From NCBI GenBank assembly GCA_001898545.1, contig MKUB01000196.1, positions 1 through 36,186 of the forward strand: DNA of 36,186 nucleotides. Direction: 5' to 3'. Of this stretch, positions 1 through 8,783 are shown one piece after another. The position numbers were made by a program, and so were the translations under genes. The DNA is from Sphingomonadales bacterium 63-6 (GTDB lineage: Bacteria; Pseudomonadota; Alphaproteobacteria; Sphingomonadales; Sphingomonadaceae). The notes under the pieces were generated by a model that was not told the DNA's origin, did not search any database, and worked only from the letters and a program-made list of their open reading frames with translations. Position 1 is the stretch's first letter, and the number at the start of each line of letters is the position of its first letter.

Positions 1-80
1 CAATGTGGCCTTGCTGCGCCAGATCTGGGCGCGCGGCCCGCCCGCCAGTACCTTCCTGGTCGGCCATCCGGATGCGGACA

Positions 81-755
81 ATGGCGCGGGTTGATGGCGG
101 CGACCTTGCGGAGCTGGAAGGCTTCGTGGGCGGAATCCTCAAATCGCTGGAACCGGCCGAGCGGCGCAAGCTGTTCCGCCAGATCACTACCAATATGCGC
201 CGCCAGCAGCGGGAGAGGATCAGGGCTCAGCGCAACCCGGATGGCTCGGCCTTCGAAAAGCGCCGGGCCCCGATCGAGCCTCAGCCCGTCAACCACACAA
301 TCAAGTTCCTCTATCCGGCGGGCGGCAGCGGCGCCCCGCGCGTGGCCTTGCTGAAAAGCTGGGTAAGGCAGGGGCCGATCTTCACCGGCTATGATATTGC
401 CGCTGGCGGCATCCGGAGCTTCGAGCGCGATAAGGTGGTGAAATGGCTGCGCGCCGATCCGGCGGATGAGAACAAGAGCGCGGGCAGGATCCGCAACCGC
501 CCCACAATTCGCCAGCACGCCATGTTCCGCAAGATCGGCCGCGTGATGCAGGCCGGGCAATCCGATCAGGAAGCATGGATCGGTTTTGGCGGGATGGTGG
601 CAGCCGTGGCGCAGGTCCACCAGTTCGGCCTGAAGGACAAGCCTGCCCGCCACGCGCGCGAAACCCGCTATGCCCGGCGCGAACTGCTGGGCATGACATC
701 GGCAGAGCGGGAAGCATTGCTGGACGCGGTGATCGAGCATCTGGCAGGTGATTAG
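81..755 (+). CDS. S: Phage virion morphogenesis / tail completion protein (P2 gpS / Mu gpG family)
   Basis: ORF 3..755; internal ATG at 81 gives MARVDGGDLAELEGFVGGILKSLEPAERRKLFRQITTNMRRQQRERIRAQRNPDGSAFEKR, typical of the gpS family. Position next to the tail cluster fits. Confidence 0.8.
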   Translation: MARVDGGDLAELEGFVGGILKSLEPAERRKLFRQITTNMRRQQRERIRAQRNPDGSAFEKRRAPIEPQPVNHTIKFLYPAGGSGAPRVALLKSWVRQGPIFTGYDIAAGGIRSFERDKVVKWLRADPADENKSAGRIRNRPTIRQHAMFRKIGRVMQAGQSDQEAWIGFGGMVAAVAQVHQFGLKDKPARHARETRYARRELLGMTSAEREALLDAVIEHLAGD

Positions 756-790
756 TGCTCATAAAGAATTGGCTGCTATCCGAACTCGCT

Positions 791-1453
791 ATGAAATGGC
801 TCCTGCCCCTTGCCCTGGCCCTGGTGCCCACCCCTGCGCTCGCCCAGCTAATCACGGGCAAGGCCTACGCGATCGATGGCGACACGCTCGACATGGACGG
901 CTTCCGCATCCGCCTGCACGGCGTGGACGCGCCGGAGGCCGAGCAGACCTGCCTGCGCGAAGGGAGCGATTGGGCATGCGGCCAGGCATCCAAGGCCGCA
1001 CTGGCCGCCCTGGTCGAAGGGCGGCCAGTGGAATGCGAACAGAAGGGACGTGATAATTACGGCCGGATGGTCGCCGTGTGCCGCGTTGGCGGCATCGATA
1101 TGGCGGACGAACAGGCCAGGCTCGGCATGGTGGTCGCCCTGCCCGACTTCTCACTGGCCTATGTCGATAGCGCTGCCCTGGCGCGCACGAACCGCCTGGG
1201 CATCTGGGGCTCGCAGTTCCAGATGCCGGCGGATTATCGCGCCGCGCACCCGGAGACATACCGTAAAGCCGCGCCGCCCTCGCAAGCCGTCAGAAAAGCC
1301 GCTCCTGCCTGGCCCAGAGTTTTTTATCGCAACTGCAACGAGGCGCGCGCAGCGGGTGCCGCACCGCTCCATCGCAGCCAGCCCGGCTATCGTTCGGAAA
1401 TGGATGGCGATAATGACGGCATCGCCTGTGAGCCCTATCGCGGTGGGCGCTAA
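791..1453 (+). CDS. Secreted thermonuclease-family (SNase-like) protein with C-terminal excalibur calcium-binding domain
   Basis: ORF 755..1453. ATG at 791 gives signal peptide MKWLLPLALALVPTPALA, then ITGKAYAIDGDTLDMDGFRIRLHGVDAPE (SNase), then YRNCNEARAAG...DGDNDGIACE (excalibur). Confidence 0.85.
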   Translation: MKWLLPLALALVPTPALAQLITGKAYAIDGDTLDMDGFRIRLHGVDAPEAEQTCLREGSDWACGQASKAALAALVEGRPVECEQKGRDNYGRMVAVCRVGGIDMADEQARLGMVVALPDFSLAYVDSAALARTNRLGIWGSQFQMPADYRAAHPETYRKAAPPSQAVRKAAPAWPRVFYRNCNEARAAGAAPLHRSQPGYRSEMDGDNDGIACEPYRGGR

Positions 1454-1632
1454 GAATCATGCGCTTCCGCGCCGCACCTACTGCACACCCGTGCATTTTT
1501 AAAAACGAAAATGTCGAGCATCGAGGTGCGCTGCAGCTCCACCATCATATAGAATAATGAGACCAATGCATAATTGGTATAAAAATAAAAATACTATGTA
1601 TTTTTGAAATTCTCACAAAATATAAATTTCTC

Positions 1633-2031
1633 TTAATTATTTATTTGTTCGTAATACTTTCTCAGTCTTTCCTTTAATGCGGAAAGAGAAAGCTCCCAAA
1701 GATCCACAGCTTGTGAAAATGTATTTCGCTCATCCAAATCAGAATTTATCCAACAATCCAGTTCTATAATTAGATCTTTGTCATCATCCATATATATCTT
1801 AGAAAAACGAGTTTCAAAATTGAATTCATTTGCAAATTTTAGCAAATCAATTTCTTCTCCATCTACGCTATTCAAAAGACATCTAAATTGAATATTTTCA
1901 TCATAAGATTGAACTATAAAACGCAGCCCAGACGCTGCAGATCCAACCGTTTCTTCGTCAAGGATCTCAGCCTTATACCCAAGATCATGGAGCGCTTTGT
2001 ATACCGCTTTTGCAGTGTCTTCTTTTGTCAT
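1633..2031 (-). CDS. YbjN-like domain hypothetical protein
   Basis: 132-aa ORF in an AT-rich region; acidic small protein resembling YbjN/T3SS-chaperone-like fold. Start overlaps the stop of the upstream gene (2028..2915). Confidence 0.5.
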   Translation of the reverse strand: MTKEDTAKAVYKALHDLGYKAEILDEETVGSAASGLRFIVQSYDENIQFRCLLNSVDGEEIDLLKFANEFNFETRFSKIYMDDDKDLIIELDCWINSDLDERNTFSQAVDLWELSLSALKERLRKYYEQINN

Positions 2032-2915
2032 TCTACCACTCTCAACCTGGATCGTTCAGTATTCGATCTGCGACCATAATTGCGCGACCTCTTCCCTTGA
2101 AGTATTGCCGCCTTATTCGGAATAAGAGCAGGGTCCATGCTGTCATGGATCGTCGTTTCTGCCATGATCAGATTTCGAGCACCCTCATTGGTGAATGAGC
2201 TTGCCTGATCCGAATCCGAGGATAGATCGCCCTTGGCTACACGGTGTCCGCGCCCCAACGACGAACTCATAGGAAACCTAAACTCAGCGGACGCCCCCTT
2301 TAAGCCAGCCACTCCTGGATGATGGACGGAAGTCAAGAAATCTTCATGCTTATCGATCGGCATCTTATTGGTTGCATGCAAGTTTGTTCGCCATAGCTCG
2401 CGATCGGACGCAGCAACTCGATGCAAGACATTCCGCCCAATACGACGACTTGTGATCTTGCGCTCGGCACGCAGCTGGCTGACAGCGCGCGCGACCGTCT
2501 CGATGCGTCGCTCCGCTTCCTTTGCAAGATCACTTGTCGACCAGGGACGACAATTGCCACTAGAAAGGATCTGCATAATCCTTTCCTTGACATCTCGCGC
2601 CGTATCCCGAGGAAGAGGCGCTTGCTCCGAGGCGATAGCGGCAGTTTCAGCGTCAGCTGATAGCTTGGCAGCCATGGTTTGAGCACTTCTCTCAAGCGCC
2701 ACTCTGTGGGTGAGCCTCAAGCGCTCATAGCTTTGGGCGAGAACATCCCGCGCAGCTGCAATATCCTCTTCGCCCCGTCCAGAACTGATCATTTCAAGCA
2801 AGCGCCGTTTGGCAGCGATGCGGACGCGATCCACTTCGTCCCATCGCTCCGCGTCAATTGCAGAATCCATACGCGCCCTATAAGCATCTATCGCCCATAC
2901 TCGGCTCACATACAC
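2028..2915 (-). CDS. Hypothetical protein with central winged-helix-like segment
   Basis: 295-aa ORF; segment VKERIMQILSSGNCRPWSTSDLAKEAERRIETVARAVSQLRAERKITSRRIGRNVLH looks like a wHTH. Confidence 0.5.
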   Translation of the reverse strand: MYVSRVWAIDAYRARMDSAIDAERWDEVDRVRIAAKRRLLEMISSGRGEEDIAAARDVLAQSYERLRLTHRVALERSAQTMAAKLSADAETAAIASEQAPLPRDTARDVKERIMQILSSGNCRPWSTSDLAKEAERRIETVARAVSQLRAERKITSRRIGRNVLHRVAASDRELWRTNLHATNKMPIDKHEDFLTSVHHPGVAGLKGASAEFRFPMSSSLGRGHRVAKGDLSSDSDQASSFTNEGARNLIMAETTIHDSMDPALIPNKAAILQGKRSRNYGRRSNTERSRLRVVE

Positions 2916-2948
2916 CTCCGCCTTGCCTTTACCAATGCCATCTAGTCA

Positions 2949-2968
2949 GTTGACATCAATTGATCAAC
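2949..2968. promoter_or_regulatory. Candidate operator between divergent cargo genes
   Basis: GTTGACATCAATTGATCAAC: outer GTTGA/TCAAC inverted repeat with inner palindrome ATCAATTGAT, between starts at 2915(-) and 2993(+). Confidence 0.4.
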
Positions 2969-2992
2969 ATTTCCTAACATGGTACCCGACCG

Positions 2993-4642
2993 ATGCTGAA
3001 TGATCCAGATGCAGTCCGAGTTGCCGCGGCCTTGAGAGACTGCTTTGCGACGATCGCCCGTTGCGAGCAGGATTTGCACGCGGCTCGCCGTCAGAAATGT
3101 ATGGGCAACGCGGACGAAGTGGGCGATTTGGTAAACGCTCTCAAGACAGACTGCGCAAAGATCGACGATCAATTAGAAGAAGCTACAGACATCGACGCCA
3201 TACTGTCAGATGCACCAACAATGACCGTAGATGTACTTCTTTCGACATTAGGCGAACTTCCCACACCGGCATCTGCATATCCAACCAACCCAGATGAAAT
3301 TCCGAAATGGATTTCTTCCTTCATAGTGAAGGCGCAATTGCTAGATGGCTGGCTTGAGCCCGCAAACAATACCGACATGACCTTGTCTAAGGAGCAGGCT
3401 GAATTCCGTGATATTTTTGATACCAATGGTTATTTACAACTAACCGATGGCGCATTGCTCATCCGTCGACGAATTACGCGATGGCAAGGTGATGATGACG
3501 AAGTAGAAACTTTTGGATTATTCGCTCGATATTTGCGCGAAGTAACTTATATTCCTGCCCTTCTCGACTGCGATGACCCTGACATTTTAAAGTATACCGG
3601 CAATCCAATATCATCCGGCTTCTACCTTTGGAATAGCGATACAATTCTATCTAACCCACTTCCAACAGACCCGAAGATAGCAGTAGCTCCACTTGCCGAA
3701 CGCGGTAGCGATGTTGCATTTGTGCCAAGCGCCTGCCGGAGCAAATATGCATTGAATCTTAATTACGATGAAAGCCGCTTCGCAGCCGCGTTGGCTCGCG
3801 CCCTCAACGAGAATGTAAACATTCTGCTCATTCCTGAAATGGCCTTGCCAGAAGGCGATCCGTCAGACTTTGCTGATCGCATGCGCAAGCTCTTTCTTGA
3901 GGTCCGTGCTACACACTACAACCAGAGCGGAGAAGTCGGGCAACTCTGTTTCGTGATAGCTGGCGTCCTTGGCGGTGCTGGTCCGGATGGCCACCATAGA
4001 AACTACGCTGTAGCATTTGATGCTTACGGCGAGCAGCCCGAAGGCTTCCAACAGCTCAAACTCTCACATTGGAATATCACTCGAAGCGAGCAGGATCGCT
4101 TTGGGATTACGCATTATCAGGCAAAAAACGGAGATCTAGCTGACCCGATCGTTGAGAACTCTTTGCCAGCAGAATGCCTTTCAATTCTCGAAATTCCGGG
4201 CGTAGGCCGGACCGCCACATTGATCTGTGCGGATATGTCGCAGAATAATCCTGGCGATTGGTTAAGCCTTAACGCCGTGCTCGATTGGATTTACGCCCCA
4301 ATCATGGATAAATCGACCTGCTGGGAAATTTCTGACCAACAGAACACCCCGCGACCTTGGATTGTAAACCGCTCTTATCGGGCAGCGCTGCTAACACGAA
4401 CGGTCGTCATCACCACTAACAGCATGTCACTAAGCCGCTGGGTTAATGAAGCAAACAAACTGTCAAAAAGCACATGGCCTCAATATTCCGAAGTCGGAAT
4501 CGGCTTAGCAATCAACGGACGTGTTGACGTGCCCACGCAATGCCACGTTTCGACTCCCATTGACGAGACGAATGTACTCATGGCTTTTGCACCGATGAAT
4601 CAATGGCCGCCCTTTCCTTTACCCCCAAATAATCAAAAATGA
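2993..4642 (+). CDS. Nitrilase-superfamily-like (carbon-nitrogen hydrolase fold) protein with novel N-terminal region
   Basis: 549 aa; ordered candidate triad E282 (NILLIPEMALPEG), K356 (FQQLKLSHWN), C412 (ATLICADMSQNN). Confidence 0.65.
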   Translation: MLNDPDAVRVAAALRDCFATIARCEQDLHAARRQKCMGNADEVGDLVNALKTDCAKIDDQLEEATDIDAILSDAPTMTVDVLLSTLGELPTPASAYPTNPDEIPKWISSFIVKAQLLDGWLEPANNTDMTLSKEQAEFRDIFDTNGYLQLTDGALLIRRRITRWQGDDDEVETFGLFARYLREVTYIPALLDCDDPDILKYTGNPISSGFYLWNSDTILSNPLPTDPKIAVAPLAERGSDVAFVPSACRSKYALNLNYDESRFAAALARALNENVNILLIPEMALPEGDPSDFADRMRKLFLEVRATHYNQSGEVGQLCFVIAGVLGGAGPDGHHRNYAVAFDAYGEQPEGFQQLKLSHWNITRSEQDRFGITHYQAKNGDLADPIVENSLPAECLSILEIPGVGRTATLICADMSQNNPGDWLSLNAVLDWIYAPIMDKSTCWEISDQQNTPRPWIVNRSYRAALLTRTVVITTNSMSLSRWVNEANKLSKSTWPQYSEVGIGLAINGRVDVPTQCHVSTPIDETNVLMAFAPMNQWPPFPLPPNNQK

Positions 4643-5024
4643 CGAACTCAACCTTAGCTAGATCAACTCGACAATATTACATTGATCACTCAATTTTTAG
4701 CTAGCTCGCCTGAACATAATTTGTTCCCGACAGCCACCTGAAAGCAGACCGTCATTCAGTTCTTGCCCCGTTATTCTGCGGGTCTTTCAATCGCAGCTGA
4801 GGGAAGGCTTCCAGAAACACGGCCAAAGCCACGATCGGGATCAGGCGGCGCCAGCGCCACCCTGATCGGATATTGCTGGATACGGGTTTTCCAATCGGGG
4901 ACCATTCGCCTGACCATAGGCGGAACATAATTGGAACATCCGATTCGGCCAACATGGTTCCGCACCTGACCCCCACCGCGTGGGAATGCTGGATTGATCC
5001 CGAGTTGCTGGCTACAATGTGCCC

Positions 5025-5588
5025 ATGGCGCAAAGGCATATATGGCTGTTCAGTCTGGCCGCACTGTTCAGCTTGAGTGCCTGTGGAGAGCATCTCGGCA
5101 ATTATGAAGTCGAAGAGGTGCGAAGGGTCTCCGAGATGCCGCGGGGCGACGCGGTTGATTTCCCGCACCCGGTTTACCGCGAATTTCTGCGTATCGAGCT
5201 TTCGTCCAGCACCAATTTGAACCGGATGGACACGGGGGCCGGCCTCTATGTCGATGCCGATTTTTGCCCGATGGACAATCGGCTGCAGATCATCGCGTTC
5301 GGGCCCTTGGCAACCGATGGCCATTCCGTGGAAAACTGGCTGCGAACCACCGCATTGCAACCGAGCGACAAGGATGGGCGCTTTCATTATTACGTCTATG
5401 TCGTGCCGCGATCACCCGCACGGAAGCCCTATTCCAATTCTCCTGACCTGATCCCAGAGTATGATCTGCGCACGGCAGACAAGGACATCTGCCTGAGGTT
5501 CTTCATCCCAGGATATAATATCGTGAAATCGAGATCAGACGTGGTGGAAGTGCCCGCCAGCGCACTTCAAACGGCGCTTCGTGACTGA
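5025..5588 (+). CDS. Putative lipoprotein of unknown function
   Basis: ORF 5019..5588 (GTG); ATG at 5025; signal with lipobox LSAC (MAQRHIWLFSLAALFSLSACGE). Confidence 0.55.
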   Translation: MAQRHIWLFSLAALFSLSACGEHLGNYEVEEVRRVSEMPRGDAVDFPHPVYREFLRIELSSSTNLNRMDTGAGLYVDADFCPMDNRLQIIAFGPLATDGHSVENWLRTTALQPSDKDGRFHYYVYVVPRSPARKPYSNSPDLIPEYDLRTADKDICLRFFIPGYNIVKSRSDVVEVPASALQTALRD

Positions 5589-5619
5589 AAACCCAAGCAC
5601 ATAACAGGCCGATAATTGC

Positions 5620-5730
5620 CTATTCGCCTGGCCGGGCGTGCTTCCTCACCACCCGAACGGCCAGCTTGCCCGCAACGAAGGCAAGGCAGGCGAGGCCCAG
5701 CAGAACCGCAATTTTGAGAACAGCCAGCAT
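5620..5730 (-). CDS. Possible small single-pass membrane protein (36 aa)
   Basis: Read by hand on the minus strand: MLAVLKIAVLLGLACLAFVAGKLAVRVVRKHARPGE stop; hydrophobic segment then basic tail. Confidence 0.3.
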   Translation of the reverse strand: MLAVLKIAVLLGLACLAFVAGKLAVRVVRKHARPGE

Positions 5731-5808
5731 GGCAAGGAATATAGCATCCGCTGGTGCCTGCGCCGACGCAATTTAGCGTCCAAACAACAGCCTGAATTCC
5801 GTGCGTAA

Positions 5809-5847
5809 TACAATGTAGCCCTTGACTACAATGTAGCCCTAAGCTAC
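5809..5847. promoter_or_regulatory. Candidate toxin-antitoxin operator
   Basis: TACAATGTAGCCCT at 5809 and repeated at 5827 (18-bp period), with inverted repeat GTAGC(ccTAA)GCTAC at 5833-5847, just before the toxin gene. Confidence 0.5.
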
Positions 5848-5856
5848 ACCTCGGAC

Positions 5857-6105
5857 ATGAAAGAGATCGTCTATACCCGCAACGCTCTCAGGGCCCTGCG
5901 CAGGATGCCCGCCAATGTTGCGGCGCGTATCCGGGCCAAGGTCCAGCAATATGCCGCCGATCCTGCTTCTCTGGCCAATAATGTGACCGAGTTGAAGGGG
6001 CGTGACGGCATCCGGCTGCGAGTGGGTGACTGGCGTGTCATCATGGAGGATGGCATCGTTCTGGCGGTTCTCGAAATTGGCCCGCGCGGCGGGATTTATG
6101 AATAA
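5857..6105 (+). CDS. RelE/ParE-superfamily toxin (HigB-like order)
   Basis: 82 aa, MKEIVYTRNALRALRRMPANVAARIRAKVQQYA...RLRVGDWRVIMEDGIVLAVLEIGPRGGIYE; followed by an HTH gene. Confidence 0.85.
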   Translation: MKEIVYTRNALRALRRMPANVAARIRAKVQQYAADPASLANNVTELKGRDGIRLRVGDWRVIMEDGIVLAVLEIGPRGGIYE

Positions 6106-6127
6106 GCCCCTCAATTAAAGGAGGAAC

Positions 6128-6472
6128 ATGATGGGCGAAATGGTGACTATCAGCCGGGCGGAATATGACCGGCTAATCGAAACGGCGGAGAATTTTGCGG
6201 ATCTTCGCGCCTATGATCGCGCCAAGGCCGCCCTGGCCGCTGGCGATGATGAACTCATTCCGGAAGATGCCGTGCGCCGCATTCTGGATGGCGAAAGCCC
6301 CCTGCGCGTTTTCCGCGAATTGCGCGGGTTTACGCAGGCCCAGCTGGGCGAACTCGCAGGCGTGAACCGGGTGCAGATCGCGGACATCGAAGCGGGCCGC
6401 AAATCCGGATCGATTGACACGGTAAGAAAGCTGGCCAGTGCGCTGAATGTGGCGATTGACGATCTGGTCTAG
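6128..6472 (+). CDS. XRE-family HTH antitoxin
   Basis: 114 aa; LRVFRELRGFTQAQLGELAGVNRVQIADIEAGRKSGSIDTVRKLASALNVAIDDLV HTH; 22 bp downstream of the toxin. Confidence 0.85.
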   Translation: MMGEMVTISRAEYDRLIETAENFADLRAYDRAKAALAAGDDELIPEDAVRRILDGESPLRVFRELRGFTQAQLGELAGVNRVQIADIEAGRKSGSIDTVRKLASALNVAIDDLV

Positions 6473-6478
6473 CTTCCT

Positions 6479-6496
6479 GCCGGGCCTATGCCCGGC
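6479..6496. terminator. Hairpin between convergent transcription units
   Basis: GCCGGGC-CTAT-GCCCGGC between the antitoxin stop (6472) and the Rz1-like stop (6499). Confidence 0.5.
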
Positions 6497-6498
6497 TC

Positions 6499-6840
6499 TT
6501 AGAATACACCGAACAGCCGGGAGCGACTGGCCTTGACGGCCTGCCTGTCCCGTTCCTCGCACCGCTCCACGATGCCCACTGCCGCGCGATAGCGATCATT
6601 CGACTTGTCGAGCTGGCCGGTCTGGGCATCGCCAAAGATCATCCAGTCCGCCAGCGATTGGCCTGCCGGCAGGGCAGCGCCCGGCACTCCCTCGCGCCAT
6701 TCATCGGGTAGCAGGCGGCTGCAGGCACTCGGGGCGGCCACGATAGGCGGCGCGCTTACACAGGCTGCGCAGGCCAGCAGCATGGGCGGCAGGGTCCACA
6801 GGCGCATCTGCGCCCGGCGCGGAACGGATTTCATGTGCAT
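6499..6840 (-). CDS. Rz1-like outer-membrane spanin lipoprotein (overlaps Rz in another frame)
   Basis: MHMKSVPRRAQMRLWTLPPMLLACAACVSAPPIVAAPSACSRLLP; lipobox-like LLAC; start lies inside ORF 6701..7096. Confidence 0.55.
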   Translation of the reverse strand: MHMKSVPRRAQMRLWTLPPMLLACAACVSAPPIVAAPSACSRLLPDEWREGVPGAALPAGQSLADWMIFGDAQTGQLDKSNDRYRAAVGIVERCEERDRQAVKASRSRLFGVF

Positions 6841-7096
6841 TCTCCGATGAGAGACTATCGGCAGCAGCCTCGCTGGCGATCTGTCCGCCGATTGTGGCCA
6901 CCGCATCGCTGCCGCTTTCAACGGCAGCCCCGGCCAGATTGCGGTTAAGCCGGGCATCCACTTTGGCGGATTTCCCGCCAGTCACATTGGCGAGCAGCCA
7001 CCAGACGCCAAAGCCAAGCAGTGCCGCCCCGATCACCCATGGGGCAAGCTTGCGCCAAGGGCGGGTCAATGGAGCGCCCCCAGCCCTTCCCGGCAC
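6701..7096 (-). CDS. Rz-like inner-membrane spanin / lysis accessory protein
   Basis: N-terminal TM (LAPWVIGAALLGFGVWWLLANVTG) and C-terminal LRSLCKRAAYRGRPEC; directly after the endolysin and overlapping Rz1. Confidence 0.6.
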   Translation of the reverse strand: MPGRAGGAPLTRPWRKLAPWVIGAALLGFGVWWLLANVTGGKSAKVDARLNRNLAGAAVESGSDAVATIGGQIASEAAADSLSSENAHEIRSAPGADAPVDPAAHAAGLRSLCKRAAYRGRPECLQPPATR

Positions 7097-7656
7097 ACCC
7101 TGGCTTCACGCGCCCGCCGGGCGACCAGACCGCGCGAGACGGCGCCGCCTGCGCGGTTCCACCAAATTATGGCACTACACCCGGCGGGATAGTTGAATGC
7201 ATTGAACCGGGTTCGCGCAGTGGACGCGCAATAGCGACCGGGGCCCACATTATAGGCGAGCGAGACGGCGGCGAAGCGGGGGCCTTCCCGGCGGCGCTCG
7301 GTCACGGGATCGGCGGAAAGGGCAAGGCCGGGCGTGCAGGCCATGACAGCGGAGGCATGTTTCACCAGCTCTTCTTCCAGCATGGCCGCGCATTGGCTTT
7401 CGGTGAATTTCATCCCCGGCAGGATGGGCCGCCCCTGATAGGTAGTGATGCCGTCGCAGGCGGTGGGCACGCCCACCATGTCCAGATAGGCCACCAGATA
7501 TTGCCGCCCGGAAATGTGGCGGACCTGCAGTTGCCCGGCCTGCCCCAGGCTGGCTTCCACCTTGCGACCGCTTTCTTCCATCGGGATGAAAGCCCCCAGG
7601 GCGAGTGCCACCCCGCTGCCCACCAGCATGGCGAGGGAGAGTTTGCCCCGGCTCAT
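7066..7656 (-). CDS. Phage lysozyme (GH24-type), N-terminal hydrophobic / SAR-like segment
   Basis: In ORF 7066..8097, ATG at 7656: MSRGKLSLAMLVGSGVALALGAFIPMEESGRKVEA...YLDMVGVPTACDGITTYQG...FAAVSLAYNVGPGRYCASTARTRFNAFNYPAGCSAIIWWNRAGG. Confidence 0.8.
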   Translation of the reverse strand: MSRGKLSLAMLVGSGVALALGAFIPMEESGRKVEASLGQAGQLQVRHISGRQYLVAYLDMVGVPTACDGITTYQGRPILPGMKFTESQCAAMLEEELVKHASAVMACTPGLALSADPVTERRREGPRFAAVSLAYNVGPGRYCASTARTRFNAFNYPAGCSAIIWWNRAGGAVSRGLVARRAREARVCREGLGALH

Positions 7657-7850
7657 GGCTGCCCCTCCCCCCGGCGCACAAGGCGCTGGATGGTGGGCGA
7701 TTCGTAAATGCGGATGGCCGTCCAGACGACCGAGAGCAGCGCCGCGATAGAGGGCAGCCACTGGACGATGGAAGCCACCACTGTGCCAATCGATACTGCA
7801 TCGATCGTATGCTTGGTGCCGCTGGACAGATTGCTGAAGAAGTCGCGCAT
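7653..7850 (-). CDS. Putative holin
   Basis: 65 aa, MRDFFSNLSSGTKHTIDAVSIGTVVASIVQWLPSIAALLSVVWTAIRIYESPTIQRLVRRGEGQP; one long hydrophobic segment; ATGA overlap with the lysozyme start. Confidence 0.7.
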   Translation of the reverse strand: MRDFFSNLSSGTKHTIDAVSIGTVVASIVQWLPSIAALLSVVWTAIRIYESPTIQRLVRRGEGQP

Positions 7851-7864
7851 GTCGGCAGCTCCGA

Positions 7865-8779
7865 TCAGGCCTTGAGATCGACGGCCGGGGTGAAGGCATC
7901 CCCGTGGAAGCGGCCCCCTTCGGCAAAGTCGCGCGCGGCCAGGGCATTGATTGAGTTGAGCATCGCCAGCCCCTTGGCAGTGACATTCGCGCCCGGTGCG
8001 TCCGAGAAATCCAGCACATCGAGCTGGGCCCGGTAAATGATGCCGGAGCATGCCTTGTTGTAATTGATGGTGTCCCACGAGCCCATCGCGCCGACATTGG
8101 CCATGGCGCGCTGAAATGCGCCGTTAAGCGTAGCGGCCCTGGTCCCTCGCCAGCCTTTTGCCGCTGCGCACATCACGCCCGGAACATCGAGCGCGATATG
8201 GTCCTGCCGGATGCCGATCCAGTTTTCACGCGCTGCATCGGGCGGAGCCCCTTCCCCCCGCTGCAGCTGCACGATGTAGCTGCCGGTCTGCCCGAACGAG
8301 GCCGCCATGTGGCCCCAGCTCTGGGGGTTCGTATTGGGGCCGCCATATTCGCGGGTCTTGCGCACCCAGAGGCTGAGCATCACCGAATAATTCTCGCCCG
8401 CGCCGCAATTGGCAGCCAGCCAGTTTGCGAGGGTCTGGCTTAGGCAGAGCGAGAAGTTCGATTGCGCATCCTGTGCGCCCGCCTGGGTGCTGGCGATGTG
8501 AATGCCGCCCTTCGCGGTAATTTCGCCAGCAGCGAAGTCGTTCGCCATGGTGTTGTAGGCTTCGACATCGCATTGGCTGGCCGTAAGGCCGGACAGGGCG
8601 GAGGCGCGATCGCGCATGAGATTGGGGAGCGTGACGCCATTGGCGGGTACATTTTCCATCTCCGCGAAGCCCGCGTCCCACAGGAACACGGTGCTGTCCC
8701 ACACGCCTTCGTAAGGCTGCAGTTTTCCAAAGGGCGAGGTGCTGGCCGCCCCCGCAAGCTGAAGTGCTGATCCGGTCAT
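7865..8779 (-). CDS. Phage structural / host-recognition protein of unknown fold
   Basis: 304 aa; between the SGNH protein and holin in the same minus-strand operon. Confidence 0.45.
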   Translation of the reverse strand: MTGSALQLAGAASTSPFGKLQPYEGVWDSTVFLWDAGFAEMENVPANGVTLPNLMRDRASALSGLTASQCDVEAYNTMANDFAAGEITAKGGIHIASTQAGAQDAQSNFSLCLSQTLANWLAANCGAGENYSVMLSLWVRKTREYGGPNTNPQSWGHMAASFGQTGSYIVQLQRGEGAPPDAARENWIGIRQDHIALDVPGVMCAAAKGWRGTRAATLNGAFQRAMANVGAMGSWDTINYNKACSGIIYRAQLDVLDFSDAPGANVTAKGLAMLNSINALAARDFAEGGRFHGDAFTPAVDLKA

Positions 8780-8783
8780 TCGC

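Noticed and set aside
4752-5387. 211-aa minus-strand ORF overlapping the lipoprotein
   Set aside because: The opposite-strand ORF has a convincing signal/lipobox; this one has none.
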